A stretch of DNA of 64,000 nucleotides from Aureococcus anophagefferens (GCF_000186865.1 NW_008705568.1:1017513-1081512); one strand, 5' to 3'. Numbered from the stretch's first letter, positions 18,723 through 28,368 are shown. Numbers and translations: made by a program. Notes: generated by a model from the sequence alone, not told the origin.

Positions 18723-20441
18723 TTAGCACAGCGCGCCGCGGCTGCTCTCGCGGCCTTGGATGTCGTGGGAGAAGCGCGTCTTGGGCCGGCGGCGCATGGG
18801 CTCGAACTGGAACTTGTCCTGGACGTCCTTGGCCCAGTCGTCATGGCCGAGGGACGCCATGAGGCGGCCGACGTCGCGCATGTGGGCCGGGGACTCCGTG
18901 CCGCCCGGCGCGAGGTAGGGGAAGGCGCCGTCGAGGATCTCGCGGACGCAGACCTGGGCCCGGTACGTGTCGACCTCGTAGTTGCGGCCCAGCAGCACGG
19001 CCTCGAGGTGCTTCGCCGTCTCCGCCAGAAAGACGTCCCGCGGCCGCGGCGGCGGGTCCGCCGCCCGCTCGCGGCGCCCGCCGCCGGACGCCGCGAGGAG
19101 CGACGCCCGGGACGCGCCGCCGGCCGCGTCCGCTTTCGCGACGGCGACCGCGACGCCGAGCTCGCACGCGGCCGCGGCGGCGGCGACGAGGAACGCGGGG
19201 CCCGCGCCGTCTTTCTCGAAGACGACCGTGAGCTGGGGCCCGCAGACCATGGCCGCGTTGAGCGTGACGTCGACGATGGCCATCGTCTGGGAGACGTATT
19301 TTTTGGAGGCGATCTTCGAGAGGTACGTCACGTACGCCGGGCGGCTGAGGCCGTTGCCCAGCGCGACGAGCGCCAGGGGCGCCAGCAGCGCCCAGGGCGA
19401 CGCGCAGCGGTTGCCGACGAGCGGGATGCCGCCGACACCCGCGCCCAGCGCCAGCGCGGCGATGGCGCACGTCGGCATGAGCCCCAGACGGGCGGAGACG
19501 GGCGCGAAGCCGCCGGCCATGACCGCCGCCTGCGCCAGGCCCAGCGCGCCGAAGAGCAACCCGCTGACCTGGCCCGCGGCCTCCCGGGGCAGGTCGCCGT
19601 AGGACGTGAGCACGAAGAGGGGCAGCAGCACGGACGCGCCGCCGTAGGCCACGTTGCAGCTGAACGACAGCAAGCCGCACGCGAGGCACCGCGGCCGCCG
19701 CCAGGGGCTCGCGTCCGCCTGCGCGCCGCCGCCGAGGGGCGTCGCCTCCGTGGCGGCGTCGGCCGCGTCGTCGGACCGCGTCCGCGCCCGCTCGTCCTCG
19801 CGCGCCTTGCCGTCGAGGAACTTCTGCTCGTCCTCGAAGACGAGGTCCGCGGGGTCCTTGAGGTAGTGGTGGGCCGTGGCGAGCCCCAGCAGCGACACGG
19901 CGCAGGCGAAGCACATGGGCGCCCGGAGGCCGAAGGACGACAGCGTGCCGCCCAGCACGGCTCCCGCGACGAACGCGGACGCGATGGTGGCCTGGACGCC
20001 CGCGAGGTACCTCGGCCGCTCGTTGGGCGGGAAGACGTCCGTGACCCAGGCGAGGGCCACGGGGGGCACGCCGCCGAAGAGGCCCTGGATGCCGCGGAAG
20101 AAGAGCATCTCGGCGAACGTCCGCGCGCGCGCCTGCCCCGCGTAGCCGACCGCGGACCCGACGAGCGACACGAGGAAGGCGGCGCGCCGGCCGTGCCGGT
20201 CGGCGAAGACGGGCAGCCATACATTGCTGCACGTCATCGCCAGCGCCGTGGAGCTGAAGAGCAGCCCCGCGAGCGCCACGGGCTGCCCGAAATAGACGGC
20301 GAACTGGCCGAGGATGGGCAGCACCAAACTCTCGCCCATGATGTCCACGAAGACCGTCAGGTAGACGAAGACGAGCGACACCTGCTTCTCGCTCCGGAAG
20401 GTCATGCGCGACAGGTCGCCCCCGGACGACGACGGCCGCAT
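18723..20441 (-). CDS. MFS transporter (DHA1-like)
   Basis: 572 residues from ATG 20439-20441. Twelve or so hydrophobic segments are visible. The MFS signature after TM2 is VWLPVFADRHGRRAAFLVSL, and FRGIQGLFGGVPPVALAWVT matches the TM4-5 region. A cytoplasmic loop with acidic and charged residues (FEDEQKFLDGKAREDERART) lies between the halves. The C-terminal 120 residues are soluble. It is most like drug:H+ antiporter or tetracycline-efflux type carriers, but the substrate cannot be assigned. The membrane location (plasma or organelle) is not evident from the N-terminus. Confidence 0.8.
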   Translation of the reverse strand: MRPSSSGGDLSRMTFRSEKQVSLVFVYLTVFVDIMGESLVLPILGQFAVYFGQPVALAGLLFSSTALAMTCSNVWLPVFADRHGRRAAFLVSLVGSAVGYAGQARARTFAEMLFFRGIQGLFGGVPPVALAWVTDVFPPNERPRYLAGVQATIASAFVAGAVLGGTLSSFGLRAPMCFACAVSLLGLATAHHYLKDPADLVFEDEQKFLDGKAREDERARTRSDDAADAATEATPLGGGAQADASPWRRPRCLACGLLSFSCNVAYGGASVLLPLFVLTSYGDLPREAAGQVSGLLFGALGLAQAAVMAGGFAPVSARLGLMPTCAIAALALGAGVGGIPLVGNRCASPWALLAPLALVALGNGLSRPAYVTYLSKIASKKYVSQTMAIVDVTLNAAMVCGPQLTVVFEKDGAGPAFLVAAAAAACELGVAVAVAKADAAGGASRASLLAASGGGRRERAADPPPRPRDVFLAETAKHLEAVLLGRNYEVDTYRAQVCVREILDGAFPYLAPGGTESPAHMRDVGRLMASLGHDDWAKDVQDKFQFEPMRRRPKTRFSHDIQGRESSRGALC

Positions 20442-20582
20442 CGTCGCGGCTTCCTTAATTCTGGAGCGGCACCGTCAAGGCCGAGCTAACGTTAACTCCG
20501 CGGTGCCGCCTCGCGCCGACGCCGATCGACTGAGGACCTTCTGGGTTTGGGTGTTGGCAGCCCCTCGGCCGCCGCGCCGACG

Positions 20583-21098
20583 ATGGGGAAGAAGAAGCAC
20601 CACGCCAAGGCCCCCGCGCCCGCGGCCGAGGCGCCCGCGGCGCCGCCGCCGCCGCCGACGCCCGCGGAGGAGGCCGCGGCCCCGGCGGCGGAGGCTGCCC
20701 CGGCGGCGCCGGCGCCGGCGCCGATTTCGCCGCGCACCGTCGAGGCCAACGTCGGCGTGCTGCGGGCGACGAAGGGCTGCGTCGACCCCATCCTCTACCC
20801 GAAGCAGCCGAAGATCCCCATGGCCGCGGAGAAGTACGAGCCGAAGCCCCCGGAGGACTGCCCGGACGGCAAGTGCACCTGGAAGTTCGGCGTCTGCACC
20901 AACGGCTGCGGCACGGGCCGCTGCGGCGTCTGCGGCAAGTGGGGCCAGAAGTTCTGTTTCAAGGTCGGCTCCGGCGGCATCCACTGCCCCAAGGCGTCCT
21001 GGGAGCTCCTCCCGAACTACCCGGGGACGAAGCACCCGCGGAAGACCGTCGCGCCCTGGTCCCACACGGGCGAGGCCAACATGAGCCTCCCCTGGTGA
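20583..21098 (+). CDS. Hypothetical Ala/Pro-rich protein with Cys-rich core
   Basis: 171 residues from ATG 20583 (MGKKKHHAKAPAPAAEAP). The first 50 residues are alanine/proline low complexity. The rest holds CPDGKCTWKFGVCTNGCGTG and RCGVCGKWGQKFCFKVGSGG, eight or more cysteines that could bind zinc or form disulfides, then WELLPNYPGTKHPRKTVAPW. No signal peptide is visible. It is not a family I recognise; the conserved-looking Cys core argues that it is a real gene. Confidence 0.6.
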   Translation: MGKKKHHAKAPAPAAEAPAAPPPPPTPAEEAAAPAAEAAPAAPAPAPISPRTVEANVGVLRATKGCVDPILYPKQPKIPMAAEKYEPKPPEDCPDGKCTWKFGVCTNGCGTGRCGVCGKWGQKFCFKVGSGGIHCPKASWELLPNYPGTKHPRKTVAPWSHTGEANMSLPW

Positions 21099-21290
21099 GA
21101 GGCGCAGAGCCGCAGGGCCGCGCGCGTGGCCCGCCCCGGCGCGCGATAGGAATCTTGCGCCGCTTCAACGTCGGGGCATCTTGAGGGAGGCGTTTTGGTT
21201 GCCTCTTGCTCGAGAGGCTCTCACAAAGCAGCCACTGCCTCTCACAAAGCAGCCATCCGCGCTGCTTGGTTCGCTGCTCGTCTTGCACAC

Positions 21291-21811
21291 ATGGCTGGCC
21301 TCCTTCGCGCCGCGGCGGCGGCGGGCGTCGCCGGCGGCGCCTGCCTCCTCGCCAAGACGACGGTGTCCCAGAGCCACTGCATGGTGCCCTGCGGCATCTT
21401 CGACGACCCGCGCGTCGTGAGCGAACTGAAGCAGGACGCGGCGACGATCAAGAAGGTGCGACGTCGATCTGTCGCCCCACGAAACCGTCGTCCCGCCTGC
21501 AGGCCATGGTCCAGATCACCGCGCTCGCCGGCAGCCGCGTCCCGCAGGACGTGAACCAGTGCACGCGCTGGGTGATGACCAAGGAGGACCACGCTAACAA
21601 GATCATCAAGACGACGGCCGAGTACATGCTCGCGCAGCGCGTCAAGGCGCCGGCCTTCGCGTCGCGGGCGGACTACGCGGAGGCGGTGATCGCGCACCAC
21701 GCGCTCCTCCAAGCAGCCATGAAGGCGAAGCAGACCGTCGACGTCGCGCACTGCGACGCGCTCGACCACGCCATCGACGACGTCGGCGCCATGTACGTCA
21801 AGCACGCCTAG
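21291..21811 (+). CDS. sodN: Nickel superoxide dismutase
   Basis: Exons 21291-21455 and 21503-21811, 157 residues. NiSOD disproportionates superoxide using Ni bound by the N-terminal hook. SQSHCMVPCGIFDDPRVVSE contains the hook HCxxPCG; after removal of the leader the mature chain should start at His. The four-helix part follows: MVQITALAGSRVPQDVNQCT, RWVMTKEDHANKIIKTTAEY, LAQRVKAPAF. The 47-nt intron (21456-21502, GT-AG) separates DAATIKK from AMVQITA, and without it the frame breaks. The 26-residue leader (MAGLLRAAAAAGVAGGACLL) looks like an organelle-targeting or signal sequence. NiSOD is mainly bacterial but known from some marine algae. Confidence 0.88.
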
Positions 21812-22161
21812 GGAGGGGGGGGCGGCGTCGCGCGCGGCGGAGAGCGAACGCGGCCGAGAGCGAACGCGCGGCGGACCCGCGCGCGGTCGCGGCCTAGGCA
21901 TCGGGGCGGTTGGCCGTGAGGCACCTCCCGCGCCGAGCCCCACGCTAGAGATCATTGACGCGGATGAGTGCAATCGCGGATGCGATGGAACGGCGTGTAA
22001 GTCCTCGTGTGGACGCCTGCGGCTCGTTTTGTGATCGTCCTGTCAGAATTTCGACAAGAGGTGCTCTCGCACAATCTGCAACTCACCTCGCCGCGCGCCG
22101 CGCGACGCCTCCCGACCCCGTCACCGCCTCCGCCGACGCGTCCGCCGCGTTCGCCGTCGCC
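21812..22161. other. Spacer between NiSOD and cupin genes
   Basis: The first 100 bp contain a G9 run and a direct repeat GAGAGCGAACGCG near 21840. The rest has moderate GC and probably carries the cupin promoter. No gene or RNA was recognised. Confidence 0.5.
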
Positions 22162-23172
22162 ATGCCCCCCGCCAGACCCACGACCATGGACGACTCCTAC
22201 GACCGCAAGCGCTACGCCCACCTCGACAACAAGACCATGGACAACTCCTACTCGCACCTGCGCGCCGCCGGCGCGAGCGCGAACACCAACCCCCCCCTGC
22301 GCGCGAACGCCCCCCAGACCCCCCTCCGGCGAACAGGCACGTCGACGAGGGCGCCGTCCTCGCGGAGATGTCGACGGCCGCGCCGCCGTTTCCGCACAAG
22401 GCGCTCGACGCGGCGGTCGTCGCGCACTGCGGCCGCGACCGCCTCGGCTCCGGCGCGGCCTGGGCCGACCACTGCGCCTTCCGCGGCGTCGACATCTCGC
22501 CCGTCGTCCGCGCGGACGAGGGCGCGGCCGACGAGAAGCACCGCTACTACGCCCGCTACTCCGCCGGTCTCCAGAACAGCGCGGATTTTTTCAACGCGTC
22601 GTCGCGCGCATGGTGCACCGCGCCGAGAGAGGCGTCGATTCGTCCGAACACGCGAGCCGCGACGACGTCCGTCTCGAACTCGAGGCCGGGACCCGTCGAC
22701 GAACCCGCAGGCGTCGTCGAGCCGCTGCACGTCAACTTCAAGGCGGACCTCGAGTGGGTCGTGCTCTCGGGCAAGTTCAAGGTCGAGGCGGGCCCCGTGA
22801 ACCCCGTGCCCGGCCACCCCAAGGTCGCGGACACGCTCGTCGCGGGCTCGTGGTGGGCCGTGTGGAAATCAAATCTCAACCCGACTTCAATGTGCGCGTA
22901 ATCGAACGGTTCGGACCAGCCTCTTCGGCCGTGCGTCGAGAGCAATCGATTCGTCCAAAAATCAGCTAAATCGACTTCGATTTGACCGAGCTAGAGAATT
23001 TCAAAGTTTGGTCGGGACGTCCCAAATCAGCGGTTGATTTCCACACAGGTGGTGGGCCGTCCCCCGCGGCCAGCCCCACGAGGTCACGTGCCTCGAGGCC
23101 GGCGTCGTCTTCGTCTCCTACAACGGCAGCCCCATCATGAAGTCCCTCAAGCACGCGGCCATCGACGCCTAG
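22162..23172 (+). CDS. Cupin-domain protein (ChrR-like), four exons
   Basis: Proposed exons 22162-22259, 22337-22566, 22711-22849 and 23049-23172 give about 196 residues. The C-terminal cupin is read as VVEPLHVNFKADLEWVVLSG, KFKVEAGPV, TLVAGSWWAVPRGQPHEVTC and GVVFVSYNGSP, a beta-barrel with few of the usual metal histidines. The last junction is certain because it restores WWAVPRGQ across a family A introner. The first intron (22260-22336, GC-AG) is inferred from a frame change and an imperfect 6/8 flanking duplication. The second (22567-22710) is 144 nt, has no stop in frame and resembles a decayed introner, so it may be retained. The function is unknown. Confidence 0.6.
22567..22710 (+). 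mobile_element. Probable decayed introner in cupin gene
   Basis: Segment with GT at its left end and AG at its right end. Removing it joins YSAG to VVEPLHV in frame. Internally GATTCGTCCGAACACGCGAG and a following GACGACG string resemble the family B core (compare 52250-52290). The terminal repeats and duplication are no longer clear. Its length is divisible by three and it lacks stops, so both spliced and unspliced forms are readable. Confidence 0.4.
22850..23048 (+). mobile_element. Introner, family A, in cupin gene
   Basis: Element 22858-23048 has 15-bp terminal inverted repeats (CTGTGTGGAAATCAA type, one mismatch) and an exact duplication GTGGTGGG (22850-22857, 23049-23056); the match continues a further 4 bp. 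The intron is 199 nt, GT donor in the left duplication, AG at the right terminus. Removal gives GSWWAVPRGQ. The core TCGTCCAAAAATCAGC is on the plus strand, sense to the gene. Confidence 0.93.
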
Positions 23173-23469
23173 GCGCGCGCGCCGCGGCCGCGCGCCGGCC
23201 GCGGGCCGCGCGGGGGGGCGCGGTGGATGGACGTCGCCGCGCGGCGGGTGCCACGCGCCGTCTCCACGCGCACATAGCCCCCAACACACACGACCACCCT
23301 CGTAATCCTACTGCATGCCGCGTGGCGTTTGGGCCGCGACGGGACGAGTACGGACGGTGTCGAGGTTAGAAGGTCGGTTACGAGGACCGATCCGCCGAGC
23401 GCTCGAGCAACGGGAAGGCCCCGCGCGCCGCAGCGCGCGCACCGACGACGCGCGCCGCGGTGTCGTGCG

Positions 23470-26400
23470 ATGCGCAAGCGCGCGCCCACAGCTGACGGCG
23501 TCTTCGTGCGAGACGCGGCGATGGCCGGCCGCGCCTGCCCGCGCTGCACGTTCGTCAACACCGATGCGCCGAACGGCCGCTGCGTCCTCTGCTCCGCGCA
23601 GTTGCCCTCGTTGCGGCGCGCGCGCGCGGCGGCGGCGGCGCCCGTCGCCTCGCAATCGCGCCAGCTGCGCCAGCTCGGCGACTTCCTGGGCTCGGGGCCC
23701 CGGGACGCCGCGCCGTCCGCGATCGACGCGCCGCGCGCGGCCGCAGAGCGCGCGCGGCCGCCGACGCCGGAGGCCGTCGAGCCCGCCGGCCGGGACGCGG
23801 GGTCCGACGCGACGTTCCGGTCGGCGCTGGGCAAGTTCGCCGACCTCTCGCCGCCCGCGGACGACGACGCGCCCGCCGACGCGGAGGACGTCGACGCGGC
23901 GGACGAGATGGAGGACGTCGACGCGGCCGAGGCGGAGGCGGAGGACGCCGCGCCGGCGGACCTCGAGATGGAGGACGCCGCGCCGGCGGACCTCGAGATG
24001 GAGGACGCCGCGCCGGCGGACGAGGAAGAGATGGAGGACGTCGCGCCGGCGGACGAGGACGAGGAGCGCGCGTCGTCCGGCTCCGACGACGCGGACGACG
24101 ACGACGACGACGACTACGACGACGAGGATGACGACGACGACGACGACTTCGAGCGCGAGTTCGGGGGCCGCGGCGCCGCGCCGGCGACGCGGGACGCCGC
24201 CGAGCGCGACGCGTTCGCGCTCACGGACTCGCCGCTCGACACCCAGACCGAGGCGGCCGTGGCCGCCGCGGAGGCGTCGCTCGACCGCGAGCGCGACGCG
24301 GTGGTCGACCTCACGGACTCGCCGCTCGACACCCAGACCGAGGCGGCCGTGGCCGCCGCGGAGGCGTCGCTCGACCGCGAGCGCGGCGCCGCGGCCGCGG
24401 GCGCGCTCGCGAGCCGGCGCGTGCGCTTCGCGACGCACGCGACGTACCAGGGCGAGCGGCGCTACCTCTTCGAGGCCGAGGACGGCTTCGTCGCGACGAC
24501 GGCGGACGTCGCGGCGGCGGGCGCCTACGGCGTCGACGCCGTGAGCGGCCTCGTGTCGGGCCTGCGCAAGGCCGGCGCGCGGCTCGCGGCGACGGCGGGC
24601 GCGATCGCCGCCGCGGAGGCCGTCGTCGTCGTCGACCTCGGCGGCGGCCTCTGCTGCCTCCGCGTCGGCGGCGTCGAGAAGCACGCGTCGGCGCGCGGCC
24701 GGAGCGAGCACTTCAAGGTCGCGTCGGGCTACGGCCTCGTGCGCGGCTGGGAGACGTTCCGCGCGGAGGACCTCGGCGGCGCCGCCGCCGCGGCCGCCGC
24801 GGCCGCGCCGGCGGCGGCCGGCGCCGCGGCGCCGCCGCGGCCGCGGAAGCGGGGCTACTACGACGGCAAGGCGCCCCTCGCCGCGCCGGCGCCGGCGGCC
24901 GTCGCCGCCTGGGCGTCGCGGCCCGGCGCCGTCGCCGGCGGCGGCGTCGTCCTCGACCCGGCGGTCTCGGACCGGCTCCGGGACCACCAGCGCGCGGGCG
25001 TCGCGTTCCTCCTGGAACGCGCGCGCGGCGCCGGCGCCGGCGGCGGCCCGCCGCCGATCCGCGGCGCGATTTTGGCGGACGGCATGGGCCTCGGCAAGAC
25101 GGCGATGGCGCTGTCCGCGGTCCACGGCCTGCTCCAGCAGGGCGGCGCGCGCAAGGCCGCCGTGCTCTGCCCCGCGTCCGTGCTCGACGGGTGGAAGAAG
25201 GAGATCGCCAAGCTCATGCCCAAGTGCATGCGGCCCGTCGTGCTCCGCCAGTCCGAGTACGAGTACCCCGGCGCGGTCAAGCGCCAGCTCCGCGAGTTCC
25301 TCGAGTGCCCCGCGGCGCACGTGCTCCTCTGCTCCCACGACGCCGCGCGCGGCCACGCGGCGGCGCTGCTGCCCGTCTTGGACGTCGTCGTCGTCGACGA
25401 GGCGCACGCCTACAAGAACCCGAAGACCGCGTCCTACCGGGCGCTCGACGAGCACCTGCCGCGGGCCTGCGCGCGATTGTTGCTCACGGGCACGCCGGCC
25501 CAGAACGATCTCGGCGAGCTCCGCGCGCTCGTCGCGCTCGCGGCGGGCGACGCGGGCGACGCGACGCTCTGGCGCGGCGCGGCGAAGGAGGGCGCGACGG
25601 AGGCCGACGGCGCGGCGCTCCGGCGCTTCGTCGCGCCCGCGGTTTTGCGGCGCGACGCGCGCGAGGCCCTCGCGCGGAGCCTGCCGCCCCTCGAGGACCG
25701 TATTGTGTTTGTCGACCTGTCGGCGACGCAGCGGCGGCTCTACGACGCGTTCCTCGAGACCAAGGCCGCGAGGCGCGCGGCGTCGTCGAACCGCCGCGGC
25801 ACGGACGCGCTCGGCGCCGCGGGCGCGCTGCGGCTCCTCTGCTGCCACCCGGCGCTCTGGGACCGGGGCGAGGCCGCGGGCGACGCGCTCGAGCCGTCCA
25901 TCGTCGAGGCCGCGGCCGCGCTGCTGCCCGCGCGCGACGACGAGCCCCGGGCGCGCGAGTACGACGCCGGCGCCAAGGTCGCGTTCCTCCGCGCCGCGCT
26001 GCCGGCGCTCGCGGCGCGCGGCGAGCGCGTCGTCGTCGCGAGCGGCTACGTGTCCGCGCTGCGCCTCGTCGCGCGGCTCCTGCGGGACCTCGGCCTGTCG
26101 CACTGCCGCGTCGACGGGTCGACGTCCGCGGACGCGCGCGCGCGCGCCGTGGGCGCCTTCGCCGCGGGCGCCGCCGAGGCCGCGGCGGGCCGCGGCGAGC
26201 CGCCGCCGCCGGCCGTGCTGCTCCTCAGCAGCCGCGCGGGCGGCGCGGGCCTGAACCTGCCCGGCGCGTGCGTCCTCATCCTCCTCGAGCCGGACTGGAA
26301 CCCGGCCGTCGACGACCAGACCTGCGCGCGCGTCTGGCGCCCGGGCCAGGGCCGGCGCACGCGCGTGCTCCGCCTCGCCGCGGCGGGCACGCTCGAGGAG

Positions 26401-27009
26401 ACGGTGCTCGCGCGCCAGGCGGAGAAGCAGGCGCTCTGGCGCGCCGCGGGCGTCGGCGGCCACGGCGCGCCGCCGCGCGACGCCGCCGCCCTCGCGCGGG
26501 GGCTCTTCGCGCCGGCCTGGAGGACCGCGGTGGACGCGCCGGACGCGCGGCGCGCGCTCGCGGACGCGACGAACGGCGGCGACGCCGACGCCGACGGCGC
26601 GGCGCACGGCGGCGCCGGCGACTCCGACGACGACGGCGCGGCGACGCTCCCCTACGGCGGCCGCGCGCCGCCGGCGGACGGCTGGCGCCGCCGCCGCGCG
26701 CCGCCCGCCGACGACGCCGAGGCGCGCGCGCTCGCGCGGCTCCTCGACGACGACGGCGACGACGGCGACGACGACGACGCGCCCGTCGACGACGACCCCG
26801 CCGTCGTCGCCGCGCGGGCCGTCGTGTCGCGCGTCCTCTTCCGGGCGACGACGCCGGCGCCCGGCTGGGAGACCGAGGCCGCCGCGGCCGTCGCCGCGGC
26901 CGCCGCGGCGATCAAGCCCAAGGCGAAGCGCAAGGCGCCCGCGGCCGGCGCCGCGCCGCGCGTGCCCCGCTGGAAGCAGTTCCGCCGCCGGAAGAAGGCG
27001 GCGGCGTAA
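23470..27009 (+). CDS. SNF2-family ATPase with RanBP2-type zinc finger
   Basis: 1179 residues from ATG 23470 (or 1162 from 23521). A RanBP2-type finger, GRACPRCTFVNTDAPNGRCV, opens the protein. A long acidic region contains a 30-bp repeat (EDAAPADLEM three times, 23941-24030) and a 90-bp repeat (DSPLDTQTEAAVAAAEASLD twice, from 24220). The SNF2 motor spans about 500-1000: LRDHQRAGVAFLLE, ILADGMGLGKTAMALSA (I), VVVDEAHAYKN (II), LLLTGTPAQND (III), LLLSSRAGGAGLNLPGA (V), CARVWRPGQGRRTRVLRLA (VI). It resembles Rad54/SMARCAL1/ZRANB3-type DNA translocases in chromatin or fork repair; the subfamily is open. Single exon. Confidence 0.88.
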   Translation: MRKRAPTADGVFVRDAAMAGRACPRCTFVNTDAPNGRCVLCSAQLPSLRRARAAAAAPVASQSRQLRQLGDFLGSGPRDAAPSAIDAPRAAAERARPPTPEAVEPAGRDAGSDATFRSALGKFADLSPPADDDAPADAEDVDAADEMEDVDAAEAEAEDAAPADLEMEDAAPADLEMEDAAPADEEEMEDVAPADEDEERASSGSDDADDDDDDDYDDEDDDDDDDFEREFGGRGAAPATRDAAERDAFALTDSPLDTQTEAAVAAAEASLDRERDAVVDLTDSPLDTQTEAAVAAAEASLDRERGAAAAGALASRRVRFATHATYQGERRYLFEAEDGFVATTADVAAAGAYGVDAVSGLVSGLRKAGARLAATAGAIAAAEAVVVVDLGGGLCCLRVGGVEKHASARGRSEHFKVASGYGLVRGWETFRAEDLGGAAAAAAAAAPAAAGAAAPPRPRKRGYYDGKAPLAAPAPAAVAAWASRPGAVAGGGVVLDPAVSDRLRDHQRAGVAFLLERARGAGAGGGPPPIRGAILADGMGLGKTAMALSAVHGLLQQGGARKAAVLCPASVLDGWKKEIAKLMPKCMRPVVLRQSEYEYPGAVKRQLREFLECPAAHVLLCSHDAARGHAAALLPVLDVVVVDEAHAYKNPKTASYRALDEHLPRACARLLLTGTPAQNDLGELRALVALAAGDAGDATLWRGAAKEGATEADGAALRRFVAPAVLRRDAREALARSLPPLEDRIVFVDLSATQRRLYDAFLETKAARRAASSNRRGTDALGAAGALRLLCCHPALWDRGEAAGDALEPSIVEAAAALLPARDDEPRAREYDAGAKVAFLRAALPALAARGERVVVASGYVSALRLVARLLRDLGLSHCRVDGSTSADARARAVGAFAAGAAEAAAGRGEPPPPAVLLLSSRAGGAGLNLPGACVLILLEPDWNPAVDDQTCARVWRPGQGRRTRVLRLAAAGTLEETVLARQAEKQALWRAAGVGGHGAPPRDAAALARGLFAPAWRTAVDAPDARRALADATNGGDADADGAAHGGAGDSDDDGAATLPYGGRAPPADGWRRRRAPPADDAEARALARLLDDDGDDGDDDDAPVDDDPAVVAARAVVSRVLFRATTPAPGWETEAAAAVAAAAAAIKPKAKRKAPAAGAAPRVPRWKQFRRRKKAAA
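23941..24400. repeat. In-frame tandem repeats inside the SNF2 gene
   Basis: A 30-bp unit is repeated three times at 23941-24030 with a fourth degenerate copy after it. A 90-bp unit starts at 24220 and again at 24310 with almost no differences. Both keep the frame and encode acidic or alanine-rich disordered segments. The near identity suggests recent duplication. Confidence 0.8.
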
Positions 27010-27136
27010 GGCACGGAGCGCATGTCAGGTCCCCCAGGTTCAGGGACTCTTCGAGGTACCATTCGTTGAGCTCAACATTGAAGCTCGCTAAATAATTGAC
27101 ACAAGCTCTGCGGCGCCGACTCTCTGAAGCGGAGAG

Positions 27137-27877
27137 ATGGCCGGTCTCGCCTGCGCCTGCATGCCGCTGCCGCTCGAGAGCACGGACGCCGTCGTCGTCT
27201 TCCTCAAGGTGCCGACGCTCCACAAGACGAAGACGCGGCTGATCCCGCGCTTCGGCGCCGAGGGTGCTTACGCCATCGCGCAGGCCCTCGCCGAGGACAC
27301 GCTGCGGCGCCTCGGGTCGTCGCCGCTCCTCGACGACGCGCGGCGCGTGGCCTGCTTCGCGCCGGCGGACGGCGCGGACCGGCTCGAGCGGCTCGCGGCG
27401 CGCGCGGCCGTCGCCGGGCGCTTCGAGCTCTCGCCGATGGCGCCGCGGGACCTCGCGAGCTCGGACCTCGGCGCGGCGCTGCGGGCCGAGTACGAGCGCG
27501 TCCGGGCCACGACGCCCGGCGCCGTCGTCATCGTCGGCATGGACGCGCCGGACCTGCCGCTGGACGTCGTCGCGGGCGCCGCGACGGCCGCGCGGCGCGG
27601 CGCGGCCGTCGTCCACGACGCCTCGGACGGCGGCTACGTGCTCCTGGCGCTGCCGCCCGGCGCGCCGGGCGACGTCTTCGACGGCGTCGAGTGGAGCACG
27701 GACCGCACGGCGGCCTCGCAGCGCGCGGCGCTCGAGGCGCGCGGCGTGCCGCTCGCGGCGCGCGCCGGGCCCCCGTGGCCCGACGTCGACGAGCCGGGCG
27801 ACGTCGACGCCCTCTTCGCGCGCCTCAACCCGACGGCCTGCCCGAGCCTCGCCGCGGCGCGCGCGAATCTAACCTAG
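27137..27877 (+). CDS. DUF2064/TIGR04282-type nucleotidyl or glycosyl transferase
   Basis: 246 residues from ATG 27137. AVVVFLKVPTLHKTKTRLIP is the family's N-terminal nucleotide-binding loop (the usual form is F.K.P..G..KTRL). GAVVIVGMDAPDLPLDVVAG carries the DxPxLP metal-site motif, GGYVLLALPPGAPGDVFDGV and EWSTDRTAASQRAAL follow, and VDEPGDVDALFARL ends it. The protein is a GT-A fold transferase found mostly in bacteria beside radical-SAM genes; its substrate is not established. No targeting signal is clear. Its stop TAG shares the palindromic CTAG with the stop of the FKBP gene. Confidence 0.8.
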   Translation: MAGLACACMPLPLESTDAVVVFLKVPTLHKTKTRLIPRFGAEGAYAIAQALAEDTLRRLGSSPLLDDARRVACFAPADGADRLERLAARAAVAGRFELSPMAPRDLASSDLGAALRAEYERVRATTPGAVVIVGMDAPDLPLDVVAGAATAARRGAAVVHDASDGGYVLLALPPGAPGDVFDGVEWSTDRTAASQRAALEARGVPLAARAGPPWPDVDEPGDVDALFARLNPTACPSLAAARANLT

Positions 27878-28368
27878 CGGAAGCGGCGCCCGGCGATCTC
27901 CTGGAGCTCGACGTCCATGACGACCGCGCGGCTTTTGGTTCTGACGTCGGCGCTCGCGCTCGCCCGCCGCGTCGCCGAGTCGGGCGTGAGGAGCGCGTGG
28001 GACGTGAGGTAGAGCGCCCGCTTTTCGCCCTCGCACATGCCCTGGAGGCCCCAGTTCCATCCCGTGAGGACCCTGTCGTCGCCGAGCACGAACTCCTCGC
28101 CCTTGTTCTCCGCGAAGGTCTCGCAGGTGTCGAAGTAGCGGCTCGCGAACTTGACCGTCAGCGTGTCGCCGACGCGGGACCGGCGGTCGCAGACGTCGGC
28201 GTCGACGCTCTCGAGGACCCGGACCTCGAAGCCGTCGGTCGTCGGCTCCTCGCCGCCGCACTCGACGACGGGCGCCGCCTTCTTGCGCCGCTTCTTCTTG
28301 CCGTCGGCCGAGTGGAGCGACAGCGCCAGCAGCGCGACCGCGGCGACGCGCGGAAGCGGGCTTCCCAT
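27874..28368 (-). CDS. Secretory FKBP-type peptidyl-prolyl isomerase
   Basis: 164 residues from ATG 28366-28368. A signal peptide, MGSPLPRVAAVALLALSLHS, precedes a basic spacer (KKKRRKKAAP), then the FKBP domain: VRVLESVDADVCDRRSRVGD, TLTVKFASRYFDTCETFAEN, EEFVLGDDRVLTGWNWGLQG, MCEGEKRALYLTSHAL. The Trp in the TGWNWGL segment and the MCEGEKR turn are typical. It assists folding in the secretory pathway. There is no obvious C-terminal ER-retention signal. Upstream methionine frames are not needed. Confidence 0.82.
   Translation of the reverse strand: MGSPLPRVAAVALLALSLHSADGKKKRRKKAAPVVECGGEEPTTDGFEVRVLESVDADVCDRRSRVGDTLTVKFASRYFDTCETFAENKGEEFVLGDDRVLTGWNWGLQGMCEGEKRALYLTSHALLTPDSATRRASASADVRTKSRAVVMDVELQEIAGRRFR

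Noticed and set aside
23308..26607. 1099-codon minus-strand open frame opposite the SNF2 gene
   Set aside because: It mirrors the SNF2 codons; composition is almost all Arg/Ala/Gly/Val and no domain is present. GC-rich third positions suppress stops on the opposite strand.
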